NCBI RefSeq assembly: GCF_000283155.1
Contig: NW_004454163.1
Span: 7,572,880-7,636,879 of the forward strand
Origin: Ceratotherium simum simum
Taxonomy: Eukaryota; Chordata; Mammalia; Perissodactyla; Rhinocerotidae
Direction of reading: 5' to 3'
Length of the DNA stretch: 64,000 nt
The position numbers and the translations under genes were made by a program. How positions within the stretch are numbered: the stretch's first letter is position 1; every line of letters begins with the position of its first letter. Shown piece after piece: positions 46,571 through 58,084 of this stretch. Below the pieces are notes generated by a model. It saw only the letters and a program-made list of their open reading frames with translations. It was not told the DNA's origin and did no database searches.

Positions 46571-48435
46571 TGCTCCACTGTAGAATAATATGCAAAAGTG
46601 GAAGTATTGTGGTGATTTTTAGATGATTTTTAGACAAAGCTGTTTTCATTAAAGTTGCTTTATAATTTTGGGTTTTCAGTAGAAAGTGCTGGGTTGTCTT
46701 AACTCTTTGTATACCCTGGCCCATGTGCCCAGCAGGATTGCTCACCGGCCAGATTCTACAGAAAAAGGAGTTATGCCTCCTCGTGGCTTTGGTGGAACCA
46801 TTTGGGTGCAAGTGAGTGGATGTCCTTCCAGCTGCCTTCTTTTAGTTCTCAGATCTTTGATGTATTAGATGGCCAAAAATAATTTATATCAAATTATTTC
46901 AGATTATCTGTTACTGACTCTAGAAGGTTCTAAGTAGTTTAAAAACAGCAACAAATAGTAATCTGTCTCGTTGCACACCAACCTATTGCAACTCTGGTTT
47001 GCATGATTTTTGGACTTTTTTTTAAGGTTGACAACTTTGTTAGTGGGAATGTTTATCTCCAGAGATTAACTCATTTTTATCTCCAGAGTTAAACAATTTC
47101 AGTCAAATCTAAATTAGGTAGTTGTCTTTGGTTTCTATTGTCTCTGTACAGTCAGAATTGGATACCTAGGAGTTCCTTTCTGATGACCTTGCAGGCTCTG
47201 ATGAGCATTTAGCCCAAGTGCCAATTTATCTGCAGAAAATATAAACATTCTCAGTGCTTTCTGGTACTTTTAGGCTTAAAGACATTGGAAGCTGGGGAAA
47301 TTAAAATCCAGTAATTTCTTGAAAATGTTTCATAGATGTGTAGATTAATAATATAATACTTGTCTTTAAAAGAGTATTTTTGTTCTTCTCTGGGTCCCTG
47401 TTTATTGATAAAATACTCAGAGACATAAGATTCACTCAGAAAATAGGTTAAGCTAAAAAGAAACCCACAATATTGATGGAAATGTTCTCGTTTAATGATA
47501 CAGTAGGTCTTTTTTGCAGTGAGATTAAACAGGAGAAAGCAACCATCTTTACTTTTATTTAGTCAGAAAAGCCTTCTGTTTTCAATAGCTGGCATTCAAG
47601 TTGGACCATATCTGGGGCCAGGTTGATAATTCTCTTGGGAAACATGCCACTCTACTTGAGTTTTCAGATGATTGTGTCAATATTGACGTGTCGAAGAAAT
47701 GAACTGCGTGCCTCTGTGATAAAAGATATCTGGGGAAGGGATTAGGAAAGGACAAGTCAGTTACAGAGCAATAAACATTCCTTTCATTAATAATGCTCGA
47801 ATGGCTCTTAAGGACATTTTGCTGCTCTTAACATTCTTCCAGGAAAGGCTCTGAATGGTAGCAGCATGCTTACTGCTGTTTGAGTTGTGCAGCGAGGCTG
47901 CCCACTGGGTACTTCTGGGGGCTCAGCCTGTGCTGGACTGTGTGAGGCTGTGGTGCAGCCTGGGCTCCCCCACCCAGGAGCCTCAGGCCAGGGATGGATT
48001 GGCTCCTGTGGAGTGAGTCAGGCTCAGCCAGGGAAACTTGGGTCAGGAAGATAAAAATTCCATCAACTCACAGTTGAGAGACATTGCATTTCTTTTCCTT
48101 TGGAGACTGCCAGTGTGATAACTTGCAGAAGCAGAAATGATCTGAGTGCAAGTGGAGAAAAAGAGGGGGTGCCAGAGACACAGAGTCGGAGAGGGAGACC
48201 TGGATGGGTCCTCAGGGGGGAAGGAGGTCCAGGATGCGGCAGAGAGGGCAAGGGAGGCCCCCAGGAGAAGGTGGCGATGGTTTGGCCTCAGTGGAAGCAA
48301 GAACAAAGACCTGTCTCTCAGCCCTCTTCTTTGTCCCTCCCTTTGTCTCATCCCCTCCCTTCTCCTTTCTTTATTAGTATAGGTCCTGACCATACATAAT
48401 ATAGCTGCTTTTTGTGTCTGTCTATCTGTCTCTCT
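46571..48435. other. Unassigned stretch
   Basis: Largely free of recognised repeats. The 47560-47860 part is AT-balanced with many TAAT- and GATA-like words. A 145-codon minus-strand frame (48043-48480) runs into the adjacent dinucleotide repeat and is not a recognisable protein. Confidence 0.45.
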
Positions 48436-48475
48436 CATACACATGCACGTGCGCACGCGCGCACACACACACACA
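48436..48475. repeat. Alternating purine-pyrimidine (CA/CG) tract
   Basis: Forty consecutive bases alternate strictly between pyrimidine and purine, with a CG-rich core ('gcgcacgcgcgcac') followed by (CA)n. Such tracts can adopt Z-DNA. The retained CpGs are unusual for methylated vertebrate DNA. Confidence 0.9.
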
Positions 48476-50034
48476 GGCAAACTACCATGGAATGTTTAAA
48501 ACTTTTAAAATAAAAGTAAAACAGAAATATATAATAAAAGTGGTATGACAATTTTAGGTAAAAAAAAAGGACAGAAATGGATATCAGAACTTTAGAGGAG
48601 CACACACAATGATATTTGTGGCCACCTTCCTGTAATTGTGGGTCCAGAAGTGACCCAGGATAACCAAAGGCCTAGGCTAACTAGAGGTGACCCTGTGGCC
48701 TTGGCTTGCTTCTGCAGAGCACTGGGGTGGGAGCCAAGTGTTAGCACAGGAAGTGCAGCACCACCTTCCAGCTCTCGTGGAGGTCCTTCTAGTTCATTGC
48801 TCCGTCCCTGACACTGTCATCCAGGCGTATAGTGGCAGAAGACTTGGCTGATGTCTTCCTAATGTTTCTAGGCTCAACAAACATCTGGTAGAGGTTGATC
48901 ATCTGCACATTGATTGAAACCAAGAATCCCAAATAAGTTTTATTTTAAGGGGCAACACCTATTGATTCTGGATTCCCAGAATGCTATGTTAAGAGTGATT
49001 CTGAGGTTGTGTCTGGGCTTGTTGGGTTCAATTAAGTAGTACCTGCTATGAGGATAGTGGAGGATGTAGGTGGGTTTTTTTCTTCTCTAATCTAAATGCT
49101 TCTAAATCACATTAAACTTAGGTTTTCCTCCCTCCCTTTTCCATGCATAGGTACATTTTGCCTGCTCAGACTGAGATTGGATCTGACCTCAATTCTAAAG
49201 CATAAAATTAGAGCAAGTCCTTGAAATAGATAATACTTGTCAGTTGCTTGTAGACAATCTGGCTGTGTCCCCCTCTTGTCTGCCCGTTGTCTGCCTTCCC
49301 CCCATCCCCCCAGACATACAAATCTGATGTAATGCTGACATTGCCAGAGAGAGCTGCATACTCTGGGTGAATTACTTTGGTCCACGTTTTCCTGGGAGAG
49401 GGAGACTCTCAGGTCACCCGGCAGGGACGTGGTTTACTATAAATGGGTAAATTTGCCTTCAGACTCGGATTAGCCCTGGTCTGGGTTTGGCCACCTGGGC
49501 TGGTCTTCCCAGACCCTGCCCCCTCTTGCTGACCAGCAAGTCTGGCTCTTTAAAGAGGTGGAAAAGACGTTGGCTTCCACTGGGGGAAGGGGACCCTTGG
49601 CAGATGAGTCACACATCCCAACCTCTCCTGGGCGCTTCCTCCCTTCACCTCTGTCTTGTGGGACAGAAGCATCCTCCTTGTTTTTTGTTTTGCTCCTCCG
49701 GTGATCTAGTAATTCTGACAGACTTCTAACACTCTGCAGGATAATTTTTCTTCTGGGGCAGTTAGTTAGAAAGTCATTGTGTGAAGAACGTCTTCAGCAT
49801 TTAAAGCTAGAAATGCCCTTTCCCATGTACGCGGTGTTCCTGAGAGAGAGAACCGCCCATGTAGGCGAAGAGGTGGTACCACCACCCTGTGGCTGCCCCT
49901 CAAAGCTCTCCCACCTGGGGACACTCTCTTCCTTCCAGGGCAGAGGCACGAGGCGGTCCAGCCCGATCCCTGCAGGGCAGCTGAGAGTGAGCAAGGGGGT
50001 CAAGGGCAGAGGCTTTGGGCTTCTCAGCTTATAG
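48476..50034. other. Unassigned stretch
   Basis: No gene or repeat recognised. Frames of 80-92 codons are isolated and without domains. Confidence 0.45.
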
Positions 50035-50165
50035 CTGGGGCAAGGGCACGTGACTTTCCTATCATCAGTTTGCTCATTTATAAAAGTGAGAAAACCCTAT
50101 TCCTTACTCATGGGGCTATTGTGAGTTTCGATTAAGAGGTGCGCATGTGTAGCACTTGTCATGCC
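50035..50165 (+). mobile_element. MIR SINE fragment
   Basis: 'catcagtttgctcatttata', 'ggggctattgtgagtttcga' and 'gcgcatgtgtagcacttgtc' follow plus-strand MIR from its middle to near its end. Confidence 0.72.
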
Positions 50166-51094
50166 GTCCAGCATCCTAGGCATGTTCCATGCTGACCTTT
50201 TTGTTCCTGAGTGAATGGCATCCTTGCCCTCAAAGATGTACTCCACTTATTTAACATTGAACTCTTAGAAGACTTGGGTGCTTTCATGCTTCGGGCAGTG
50301 GGGGAGATGACACCAGGTGTCACATGGCTAAATACTGCCTGTGGCGCGGATACCTGCACTGCAGACCTGGTGGAAATGGAGACGTGTTAAAACAAACAAA
50401 AATGTCAAGAAAGCCTGAAAGGTTTGCACAGTCTGAAGGCAGAGAGTAGGTCTGTCCTCAGCTGGACAGTTAGGGTGGCCCCTAGGCTCCCACACACTCC
50501 CCACTCCCACCCTACACTGGTGTGAAGACGGGTGCTCCTGTGTGAAGCTTCTGGGTGTGGAGGGAACAACAAAATGAAAACCAGCAAACCCTGGCCTTCG
50601 GAGACTGACTCAATAGCAGTCGTATTCCTCTCTTGCAGGACCCCATTCTGGCCTGATTGTCTCTGATGTCCCTTCCACCTTGAAGACTCTGCAATACTGA
50701 AGCCACTTGTATAGTGGTGCCTCTGCCCTTGTCTGGGTAATGCAGCAGAGAGGCCCAGACTGGAGCAAGGAGGACAGGGCCGTTAGGGGAAAATGTGGTA
50801 CTAAGAATAGCCAGCTAGACGCAGTGATAAGGGCCCAGATGGCCAGGGATGTCAGTTGGGGACAGGGAAGGCGGAGGTGGTGGGGAAAGAACAGGATGAT
50901 AAGATAGGGCCTGCGACACAGGAATGCACAGCTGGGGCTCTGCAGATGGTTGTGGGAGCATGCTGCTGACAAGGGTGCCCCCGACAGCTGTGGGTGAGGG
51001 AGCTGCCCAGAGCGCTTCCTGGGTGTGCCCTGCAGGTGTGAGCCAGTGCAAAGGCAGGGCGAGCTGGCAGACTGAGCGGTCACTGAATTTCAGA
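50166..51094. other. Unassigned GC-rich stretch
   Basis: Contains the longest minus-strand open frame of the window (50610-51083, 157 codons), which overlaps two other minus and two plus frames. Its hydrophobic, Ser/Leu/Pro-rich product resembles no family I know. Most likely chance in a low-stop region. Confidence 0.45.
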
Positions 51095-51235
51095 GCCAGC
51101 AGGATTTGAGTGATCATGTAGTTTACCACCCCACCCCAGCACTTCACAGGGGGAGAAATCTGTGGCTCAGAGATGTGAAGGGACCACTTCAAGGTTGGGG
51201 GCAGAGTTTAGTCCAGTTCCACCTCTTCTGGCTAC
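51095..51235 (-). mobile_element. MIR-type SINE fragment
   Basis: 'tgatcatgtagtttaccacc', 'agaaatctgtggctcagaga' and 'tgtgaagggaccacttcaag' resemble a reverse MIR subtype ('gatcatctagtccaacccc', 'gaaactgaggcccagagagg'). Confidence 0.55.
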
Positions 51236-51354
51236 TCCCGTAGAGTTCCTCCTCCCACTGGCAGGCCAGACCCTCCTGTGGCTGCTGGCGTCTGCTACAC
51301 TCCCAGTGTGTGGGGCACCTCCAGGTGGGGGCCAGCAAGTGTGCAAACGTTATT

Positions 51355-51510
51355 AATCCCCCAGGTGAACATTGAGCACACTCTGGGCTGCAGGTCCAGG
51401 CCTTGTCATTGGGGATATAGTGGGAAATACAAAAGACAAGGCTGTGCCTTCCTGGAGCTTGGGGAAGGAGAGAAGACAGTACACAAGTGAACAGTCAAAT
51501 GATGCTAGTT
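51355..51510 (-). mobile_element. L2 LINE 3' fragment
   Basis: 'attgagcacactctgggctg', 'gtcattggggatatagtggg', 'gctgtgccttcctggagctt' and 'gaagacagtacacaagtgaa' follow reverse-strand L2. Confidence 0.75.
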
Positions 51511-51639
51511 TCAGATTGGGGCGAGTGCTTGGAAGCAAACTGAGTAACACGGGGCTCGAGGCTGTTCCTGACTTTGGTGGTGGTGTACTTGAGGGTCTTT
51601 CCTCTTAGAATTGTGACCACTCTGATGCTTCCTGAGAAT

Positions 51640-51735
51640 TGGGGTGAATTTTCTGTTTTACACCTGCCCCTGTCCCCTACTCCAGCCCCTAGCCTAGCAC
51701 TAGGCACAGAGCTGCACACAATTACTGAGTGTTGA
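51640..51735 (+). mobile_element. L2 LINE terminal scrap
   Basis: 'cagcccctagcctagcacta' followed by 'ggcacagagctgcacacaat' resembles L2 end ('cagcgcctagcacagtgcct', 'ggcacatagtaggcgctc'). Confidence 0.55.
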
Positions 51736-52784
51736 CCTCGTGAGGCTGGATGATTACTGTTTGCTCTGCTTTTATGAACTTAAGGAGACGTTTCCCCCAT
51801 GGTTAGGTTCTGTGGATTTGGGTGCAGATTAAGGGGCATGTGCAAACCACACTCACCCATCCCTGGGCCTCACTGGCAGCCTTGATCGCTGAGCTGGCTG
51901 ATTGTGATGCGGCCAGTTGTCCCATCCTGTGCTGCGACTAGAAGGTGGGCAGTGGCTCCGGGTCATTTGTCGCTCCTTGGGCCCCGCACCCTGCAGGCTG
52001 GCCGAGCTCCCCTCAAGGTATCCACCGCCTTGTCTTTTGGTAGTGGGAGTGCAAAATATAATGTTTAGGACACGAAATCCAAACTGCTGTGTAAGTTCCC
52101 AGAAATCAAACCCTTTCTACTCAGCTATCACCCGCTGATGGGCAATGGATGCCGATGTGAAAATAACTTGGCAGGAATGCCAGGCTTCACAAGGGGTTGC
52201 AAGGCCTCATCGCGTTTGGTTGGATCATAATGTGAAACCAGTTGGTGCACCGACCAGGTTTTAAGGGCATTTAAATGTTCCAGGCTTAAGCAGGCCCTGA
52301 GGGAAGTTGTTGGAGGTTAAGGGGGTGGCAGTGGGTCTGTGGGGGAAGCTCCAGTGCTCTGTGGCTAAGCCAGAATAAGCATTATTATTTCCACAAATCA
52401 AGCCATTTTCATGCATATTTCCCCCTGTGTCCTGATCTCTGTAATTATGGAACACATACGTGTGGGAAGGAGTCTTTGGAAAACTAGTTCCTGTTCTTTG
52501 TCAAGAGGCTGACCTAAAAGTTTAGGAAATTGGTTCATGAGGAAATTCTGCAATAGACAGCTGGCAGGAATTTCAGATGGCAGGAGAGGGTGGGGCGCCC
52601 CGAGGCAGGCGTGTGGTCTTTGGTGCTTTGTCTGGACCCTGGCCAAGGTCAGATGCAGAACACAGTGCACAAAGAATAGGTGCGAACATGGGGTGGCAGT
52701 TAGCAAACTCTTTTAAAGTCAGGAGACCCCTGGATGGGGTTTCTGTTCTGCCACCGAGCATAAACTGCACCCTTTTTTGCACAC
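51736..52784. other. Unassigned stretch
   Basis: No repeat recognised. The 52370-52450 part is AT-rich and motif-dense within a GC-richer neighbourhood. Overlapping frames up to 102 codons on minus are unconvincing. Confidence 0.45.
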
Positions 52785-52862
52785 CATGGTCTCCTCAATG
52801 CTTAACAGGTCCCTGACACATAGTAGATGCTTAATAAATATTAGTATGGATATGAATGAGCA
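52785..52862 (+). mobile_element. L2/MIR terminal fragment
   Basis: 'ggtccctgacacatagtaga' followed by 'tgcttaataaatattagtat' is the 3' end shared by L2 and MIR families. Confidence 0.65.
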
Positions 52863-54183
52863 TCCCATCGTCTCTCTGGTCTCAGTCTCTTTGGGCATAA
52901 CATGAAGGAACTGGAGTAGCTCAGAGATGGCAAAGGATTTTATCATTCATGTCTGTGACAACTGTCTTGTAGGACAGGACAGCTTTGTGGAGAGGTTTCT
53001 GAGACAGATTTGGTGTGGAAGTGGGGGAGGGGGCGGCAGCATATGCACTTCCTAATGGGACTTTCTTATGTCCTTGTTCTCTAAAACCTATGTGGTTCTG
53101 TAATTACCTATCATCAATGTTTTTAAAATGTATTATTCTAAGAGTTTTAACTGGGATGGTGCTCAATGATCTGTACAGACTCTGGATCCATTCGGTGACT
53201 TTGTATGTTCCCTGATGAGCAAAATGAGAGAAGCACCCTGCCTCCAGAGAGCAAGAGCAGATCAAGTTAGCCAGATTCCTGCTTAGTTCTGGAACGTTGG
53301 GCAGAGTGTTGAAGTCCTCTGGACGTTGATGTTTGCACTGGCAACTTTGGATAAAAAGGCCAAGGGCGTGGAGTTGGAAACAGAGTAATAGGTGAAGGGC
53401 TGTCAGGTGAAGGGTAAGTGGCTGGCAGCTTCACCCCTGGACTAATGACCTTCCCATGGAGAGGTGATGGCATCTGGTGGTGGGAAACCTGCTTTGCCTC
53501 TCTCAGCGGAGACCTGAGGGCTTTCATTCAGTCCTGGCTTTGAACACCCACAGCATCCCAGTTAACAGCATTAGTGTATTTCAGCCATAAAATAAAAGGG
53601 CAGAGGGTGTACTTTTTTGAGAGGGTGGCTTTGAGAAGATGATGGTGCTACCCCTGGTCCTCTGCCTGGCTCCATGAGGCAGAGGAACAGGAGCTCGTGC
53701 TGTGTGGATGCTGTCATGAGTGTCATGAGCTGGTAAAAGCCACGCTGCCTCAATCTCATACTGCGGCCCAAGGACCCAGCGCTCGCTCCCTGACCCAAGC
53801 TGGCTTGCGTCCTGCTTTATGATGTGCTCTCCTGAGGTTTCCCGTGGTTGCACCTTCTCCTCAAAGGCTGCAGGATTGTTGTGGGTAGAAACCTTTCCTT
53901 ATGCTTCCCTCAGTCACCCTGTGTGAGTAGTTGTCACCAACCGCCCTGCACTAGCGGCCCCCGGTTCCTCCTGAGCACTGGCCTCATTCAGAACAAAGAG
54001 TAGTCCATGCAATTAGGATCTAAACAATGGTCTATTCAGTACTTCTGCAAGTGAAGGCTCCTTTTGTCCAGATTGCTGACTTTGGAAAGTTCTTCTTGAG
54101 GTTTTGCTGTAGGAAATTAGAATCACCAGGGCAAAGACAGTAAAAGAGAACTTACCCCGTGGGAAGATGACCCTGTTTAAAGG
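52863..54183. other. Unassigned stretch
   Basis: Nothing recognised. Overlapping minus-strand frames at 53571-53853 look like chance. Confidence 0.45.
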
Positions 54184-54185
54184 TA

Positions 54186-54504
54186 CAGGCACACCTCAGA
54201 GATATTGCAGGCTTGGTTTCAGACCACTGCCATAAAGTGGATATTGAAATAAAGTGAATCACATGAATTTTTTGGTTTCCCAGTGCATATTAAAGTCATA
54301 TTTACACTATACTGTAGTCTATTGGTGTGCAGTAGCATTATGTCCAAAAAACAATGTACATCCTTTAATTAAAAAATACTTTATTGCTAAAAAATGCTAG
54401 CTACCATCTGAGCTTTCAGTGAATTGTAATCTTTTTGCTGGTGGAGGGTCTTGTGCAAAAAAAAAAAGCAATAAAGCGAAGCATAATAAAACGAGGTAAG
54501 CTTG
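54186..54504 (-). mobile_element. Tigger1, internally deleted, both termini present
   Basis: The left end 'caggcacacctcagagatat' and the right end 'gaggtaagcttg' form the inverted termini of Tigger1 ('caggcatacctcg'). From left to right it carries the complement of the Tigger1 3' UTR ('ttttttggtttcccagtgca', 'gtagcattatgtccaaaaaa') and the last codons of the transposase ('ggtggagggtcttg'). It then jumps directly to the 5' end. About 2.1 kb of the recalled 2.4-kb element is missing. TA precedes it (54184-54185); the other flank is TG, a one-base change. Confidence 0.92.
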
Positions 54505-55094
54505 TGGTTGGTTTTCTGCTATTCCCACAATTGCTTGTTTCTCTATCCACAGTCTAAGGGATATTTTCTTTGCAGCACCTGGAAAGGTTATTTGTTTTAG
54601 GGACTTAGCTTCCAGAGTGCAATTTTTTTCCCATCCCAGGGAGTTTTACATAAACTAGATGATATGAATAATGATTTTCATAGCTTTTGTGGGCAGTAAC
54701 AAAATAGCTGTCAAAGAACCCAAACCAGGTGGAGAACCAGTCGCTGTTTCCAATCATTTTAATCCCCAGGGTTCTCAGAACCTCAGCAAATACTAGTTGA
54801 GAGGATAAAATTGTCGAACTCAGATAATGATGTTGCTTGGGGAAAAAAAAGTCTCTAACCAAAAATGAAAAGAGTGTTAAATGAAATCCTATTTCTCTGT
54901 AGTGCATATTTTGCCATAATCTTAAAAATATAAATTATTTGGCAGACATGATTCCCATTAGAGATGCAACTTTTATGAACTTTCAAGCATGAATTAGTGG
55001 CTGGTAGTGTTTTTGACTAATGCTGCCTGAAGGCTTTGTGTGAGCGAGTTTGGGATTGCTGGTGTTAATATAATGGCTGCCAGCCTCAGCAATT
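54505..55094. other. Unassigned stretch
   Basis: No repeat recognised. A 100-codon minus-strand frame (54605-54907) has no domain I can identify. Confidence 0.45.
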
Positions 55095-55196
55095 CAGTGC
55101 GGGTTACTCTTACATCATCCCTGTTTAATGGATGAGAAAAAGCTATTTAACTTGTCCAAGGGCACATATTTAGTAAGTGAAGGAACTAGAACTTTT
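55095..55196 (-). mobile_element. MIR SINE, left part
   Basis: 'tccctgtttaatggatgaga', 'cttgtccaagggcacatatt' and 'agtaagtgaaggaactagaa' follow reverse MIR and stop where an L1M begins. Confidence 0.75.
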
Positions 55197-55688
55197 AAAA
55201 ATAGCTTTATTGAGATATAATTGATATACCATAAAATTCACCCTCTTAAATGGGTTATAAATGGGTTTTGGTATATCCACAAAGTTGTGCAAACATCACC
55301 AGTATCTAATTCCAGAACATTTCCATCACTCAGAAGGAAACTTCATACCCATTAGTAGTCACTGCTCATTCTGTCTTCCCCTCTTCAGCCCTAGGTAACC
55401 ACCAATCTACTTTCTGTCTCTATGCAATTTGCCTATTCTGGGCAATTCATATAATAGAATCATATAATATTTGGTCTTTTGTGACTGCCTTCTTTTACTT
55501 AGTATAATGTTTTTGAGCTTCATCCATGTAGTTACATATATCAGTGCCTCATTCTTTTTTATTGCTGAATGACGTTCCACTGCATGTATAAACCACGTTT
55601 CATTTATCCATTCATCAGTTAGTGGACATTTGCATTGTGTCCACTTTTTGGCTATTCTAAATACTGCTGTGAACATTGTGTGAACATC
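55197..55688 (-). mobile_element. L1M 3' end inserted in a MIR
   Basis: 'agctttattgagatataatt', 'caaacatcaccagtatctaa', 'agtataatgtttttgagctt' and 'ttccactgcatgtataaacc' give the reverse L1M 3' end. A 89-codon minus frame (55407-55676) keeps the tail of ORF2. Flanking 'aggaactagaactt' (55181-55194) and 'aggagctagaattt' (55689-55702) match at 12 of 14 bases and are the target duplication within the MIR. Confidence 0.88.
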
Positions 55689-55745
55689 AGGAGCTAGAAT
55701 TTGAACGTGGCTCTTAACAATTCTGCGCTCTGCGTGTGATTTGCA
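55689..55745 (-). mobile_element. MIR SINE, right part
   Basis: After the L1M the MIR resumes with 'gctagaatttgaacgtggct', corresponding to the reverse MIR phrase 'ggatttgaacccaggtct'. Confidence 0.65.
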
Positions 55746-55888
55746 CTAAAACTTTGCATCTAGTCCACAGAAAAGTGAGATTTTACAACAGGCAGTGTTC
55801 TTAGAGATTTGTTTTCAGATCCAGTTCTGAGCTTCCTTACTTTGAAGGTGGGACACAAGCCCAGTGAAATGAAATAAGGTATTCTAAC

Positions 55889-56050
55889 TTTGGCTACTCA
55901 AAGTGTGGTCATTGGACCAGCAGCACCAGCTTCTGGGAGCTTGTTAGAAATGCAGAATCTCAGAGCCCGCCCAGACCTGCTGAATCAGAACCTGCATTTT
56001 CACACGATCCCTGAGTGATGCCTAAGCTCGTTCAAGTTTGAGAAACACTG
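55889..56050 (-). mobile_element. MER5A (hAT-Charlie MITE)
   Basis: 'actcaaagtgtggtcattgg', 'accagcagcaccagcttctg', 'ggagcttgttagaaatgcag', 'gacctgctgaatcagaacct' and 'caagtttgagaaacactg' follow MER5A in reverse from end to end. Both inverted termini are recognisable; the left one is more decayed. Confidence 0.92.
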
Positions 56051-56456
56051 CTGAGTCACACAACTAGGGCTAGAGCTGTGATTTCCCAATCTCTAGTCCA
56101 GGGGGATTTTTTTTTCACCTCCATATTACTTTTGGACATTTTAAGAATGCATTGTTCTGTAAAATATTACTAACTTCCTTACTGAATCAAAAAAGGAGAT
56201 TTGGAGAAACTGATATGCTCTCTGCATTGACTCAATAGAAGAGGTAAAACTAAAAGGAAGATGTTTTAGCATCACCCTTCATTTTCAGAGTGTGTTGGTA
56301 ATCACTCAGGTCTCCCGAGCCAGCTTTGTCTAACTTCTCTGCAAAATTTCCATTCTGCGAGAATGTATCAATGGCTCTGAGAATACCTTGGTAAAGAAAG
56401 CTCTTTACTCCAGGACACATTTTTTGAGAAGCATCCTTGGGTATTAATAATACTTG
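56051..56456. other. Unassigned stretch
   Basis: No recognised repeat or gene; a 97-codon minus-strand frame (56250-56543) runs into the LTR to the right. Confidence 0.45.
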
Positions 56457-56854
56457 TGTATTAGTCAGGGCTCTCCAGAGAACCAGAACCAATAGGATGC
56501 ATATATAAAAGGGGAAATTTATTATAGGAATTGGCTCACACAATTATGGAGGCTGAGAAGTCCCATGATCTGCTGTCTGCAAGCCTGATAGCTGAGGGCA
56601 GGAGAGGATGGATGTTCCAGCTCAAGCATAAAAAGAGCAAATTTTCCCCTACTTTGCCTTTTTGTCCTATTCTGAGGCCGGAGGATTGGATGACGCCCAC
56701 CCACATTGGTGAGGGCCATCTTTACTCATTCTACCAATTCAAAAGCTAATGTCTTCCAGAAGCACCCTCATAGACACATCCAGAAATAATGTTTTACTGG
56801 CTATCTGGGCATCCCTCAGCCCAGTCAAATTGACACGTAAAATTGACCATCACA
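56457..56854 (-). mobile_element. Solo LTR, ERVL/MaLR-like
   Basis: Plus-strand text opens 'tgtattagtcagggctctcc' and closes 'aattgaccatcaca', so the element is bounded TG...CA and ends '...ctaataca' in its own sense, as in MaLR/ERVL LTRs. The high-copy phrase 'cagagaaccagaaccaatag' is present. A 5-bp duplication 'acttg' (56452-56456) and 'gcttg' (56855-56859) differs at one base and fits this class. No internal retroviral sequence adjoins it, so it is a solitary LTR. The exact family name is uncertain. Confidence 0.78.
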
Positions 56855-58084
56855 GCTTGGAACCCATTTTGGGAAACAAATCTTATCCCAATATTGCTGA
56901 TCCCACATCCCACCCTTCCTCTGTGGTGTGGTCATATGGCAGTGACATCCAGGTTCTTTATTTAAGTATTTGGTTCCTTCACTTCTGACTTTCTTCTTCC
57001 ATTGACCCTGAACAGTTAAATTAAAGAAGAAGTTTAGGAAACCACATTTCTTCTAATATTATGCCACATAGAACAGTCAAAAGACCTTGGAAGGGGCTTA
57101 GAGATCCCTAAAGAGCCATCCTGATTTTGGTTGATCTTGTGAAACAGGAACAGTTGTACTCCAGAAGATTTACCTGTTTGTCTATTTTATTGACTCCACC
57201 GTGTCCATGGCAACATAATTCTCTTTGCTTTGTCTCATACGTTAGTTCAGTTCCTCAGGAGGGGTGCACTGATGGTTATGGGAATGTGAAATGGGAGGGA
57301 GGGAATTAGGATTGAGACATTGATATTACTCCCATAGGTTTTTGGCAAATACCTTAAAGATAATTCTCGTTCTTTCCCGGCCACTGTTTGGGCGTGTCCT
57401 TATAATTGGGGTGCTGAGTTTTTAAGAGTAGGAGGCAGACTGAGGGCTGGAGCTGTTTCCCTGCAGCTGGTGGCTGAGAGCCTGACAGCTCTTGGAAGAT
57501 GAGGAGGGCTCAGGAGGCCTGAAACCCAGGAAGGCCGGTGCCAAGGAGCAGTGGGTTGGAGAATGGGGGTGTCGAGGTGGGGCAAGCCCTGGGAACCCCA
57601 GGGAAGAACTCTGAGGCGGCTGAGGTCTGGCTCAGTTGGCTCAGATACGCCCCCTTAGACTACCTCTGCCTCCAAGCCCGCCTGAGCCACTAGGGTGGGA
57701 AAGACTCCCAGAGCCAAGAGGCCAGATGCCCCTTCCCAGCCCAGAGTGGATCCCGAGGCCTGTGATCCTCTGGCAGGGGTGGGCCTTCTGGACTTTTCAA
57801 AGTGTGGCCAGTTTCCCTTCAAGCTGAGGCCCAAGCTGCCTGGGGCTGCAGGCCATTCTTGGCTAGTTTGGGGCTCAGCTCAGTCTTCAAGGTCTTTAGA
57901 GGAGGTCAAATATCCTACGGCTCTAAGGAAAATAGGGCTAGTACTAGAATATTCCAGAGGTTGAGCTTTTCTGGGCATTTCACAAGCTCTGCATTTTGTG
58001 AAACGTCAGGGTCTTATGTGCTCTGGCTACCGATAATGAAAAATGTGTGTGTGGTGGAGGGAGGGGACTACTGAAATTTGCTGG
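56855..58084. other. Unassigned stretch, GC-rich at 57430-57870
   Basis: The GC-rich part leaves frames of up to 90 codons in several phases. None resembles a known protein and no CpG cluster marks a promoter. Confidence 0.45.

Noticed and set aside
48043..48480. 145-codon minus-strand open frame as a gene
   Set aside because: Its N-terminal part is translated from the CA/CG tract, giving a Cys/Arg/Thr/Met-rich start; the rest is unrecognisable.
50610..51083. 157-codon minus-strand open frame as a gene
   Set aside because: It overlaps several other open frames on both strands in a GC-rich block, has no recognisable domain, and lacks promoter or splice support.
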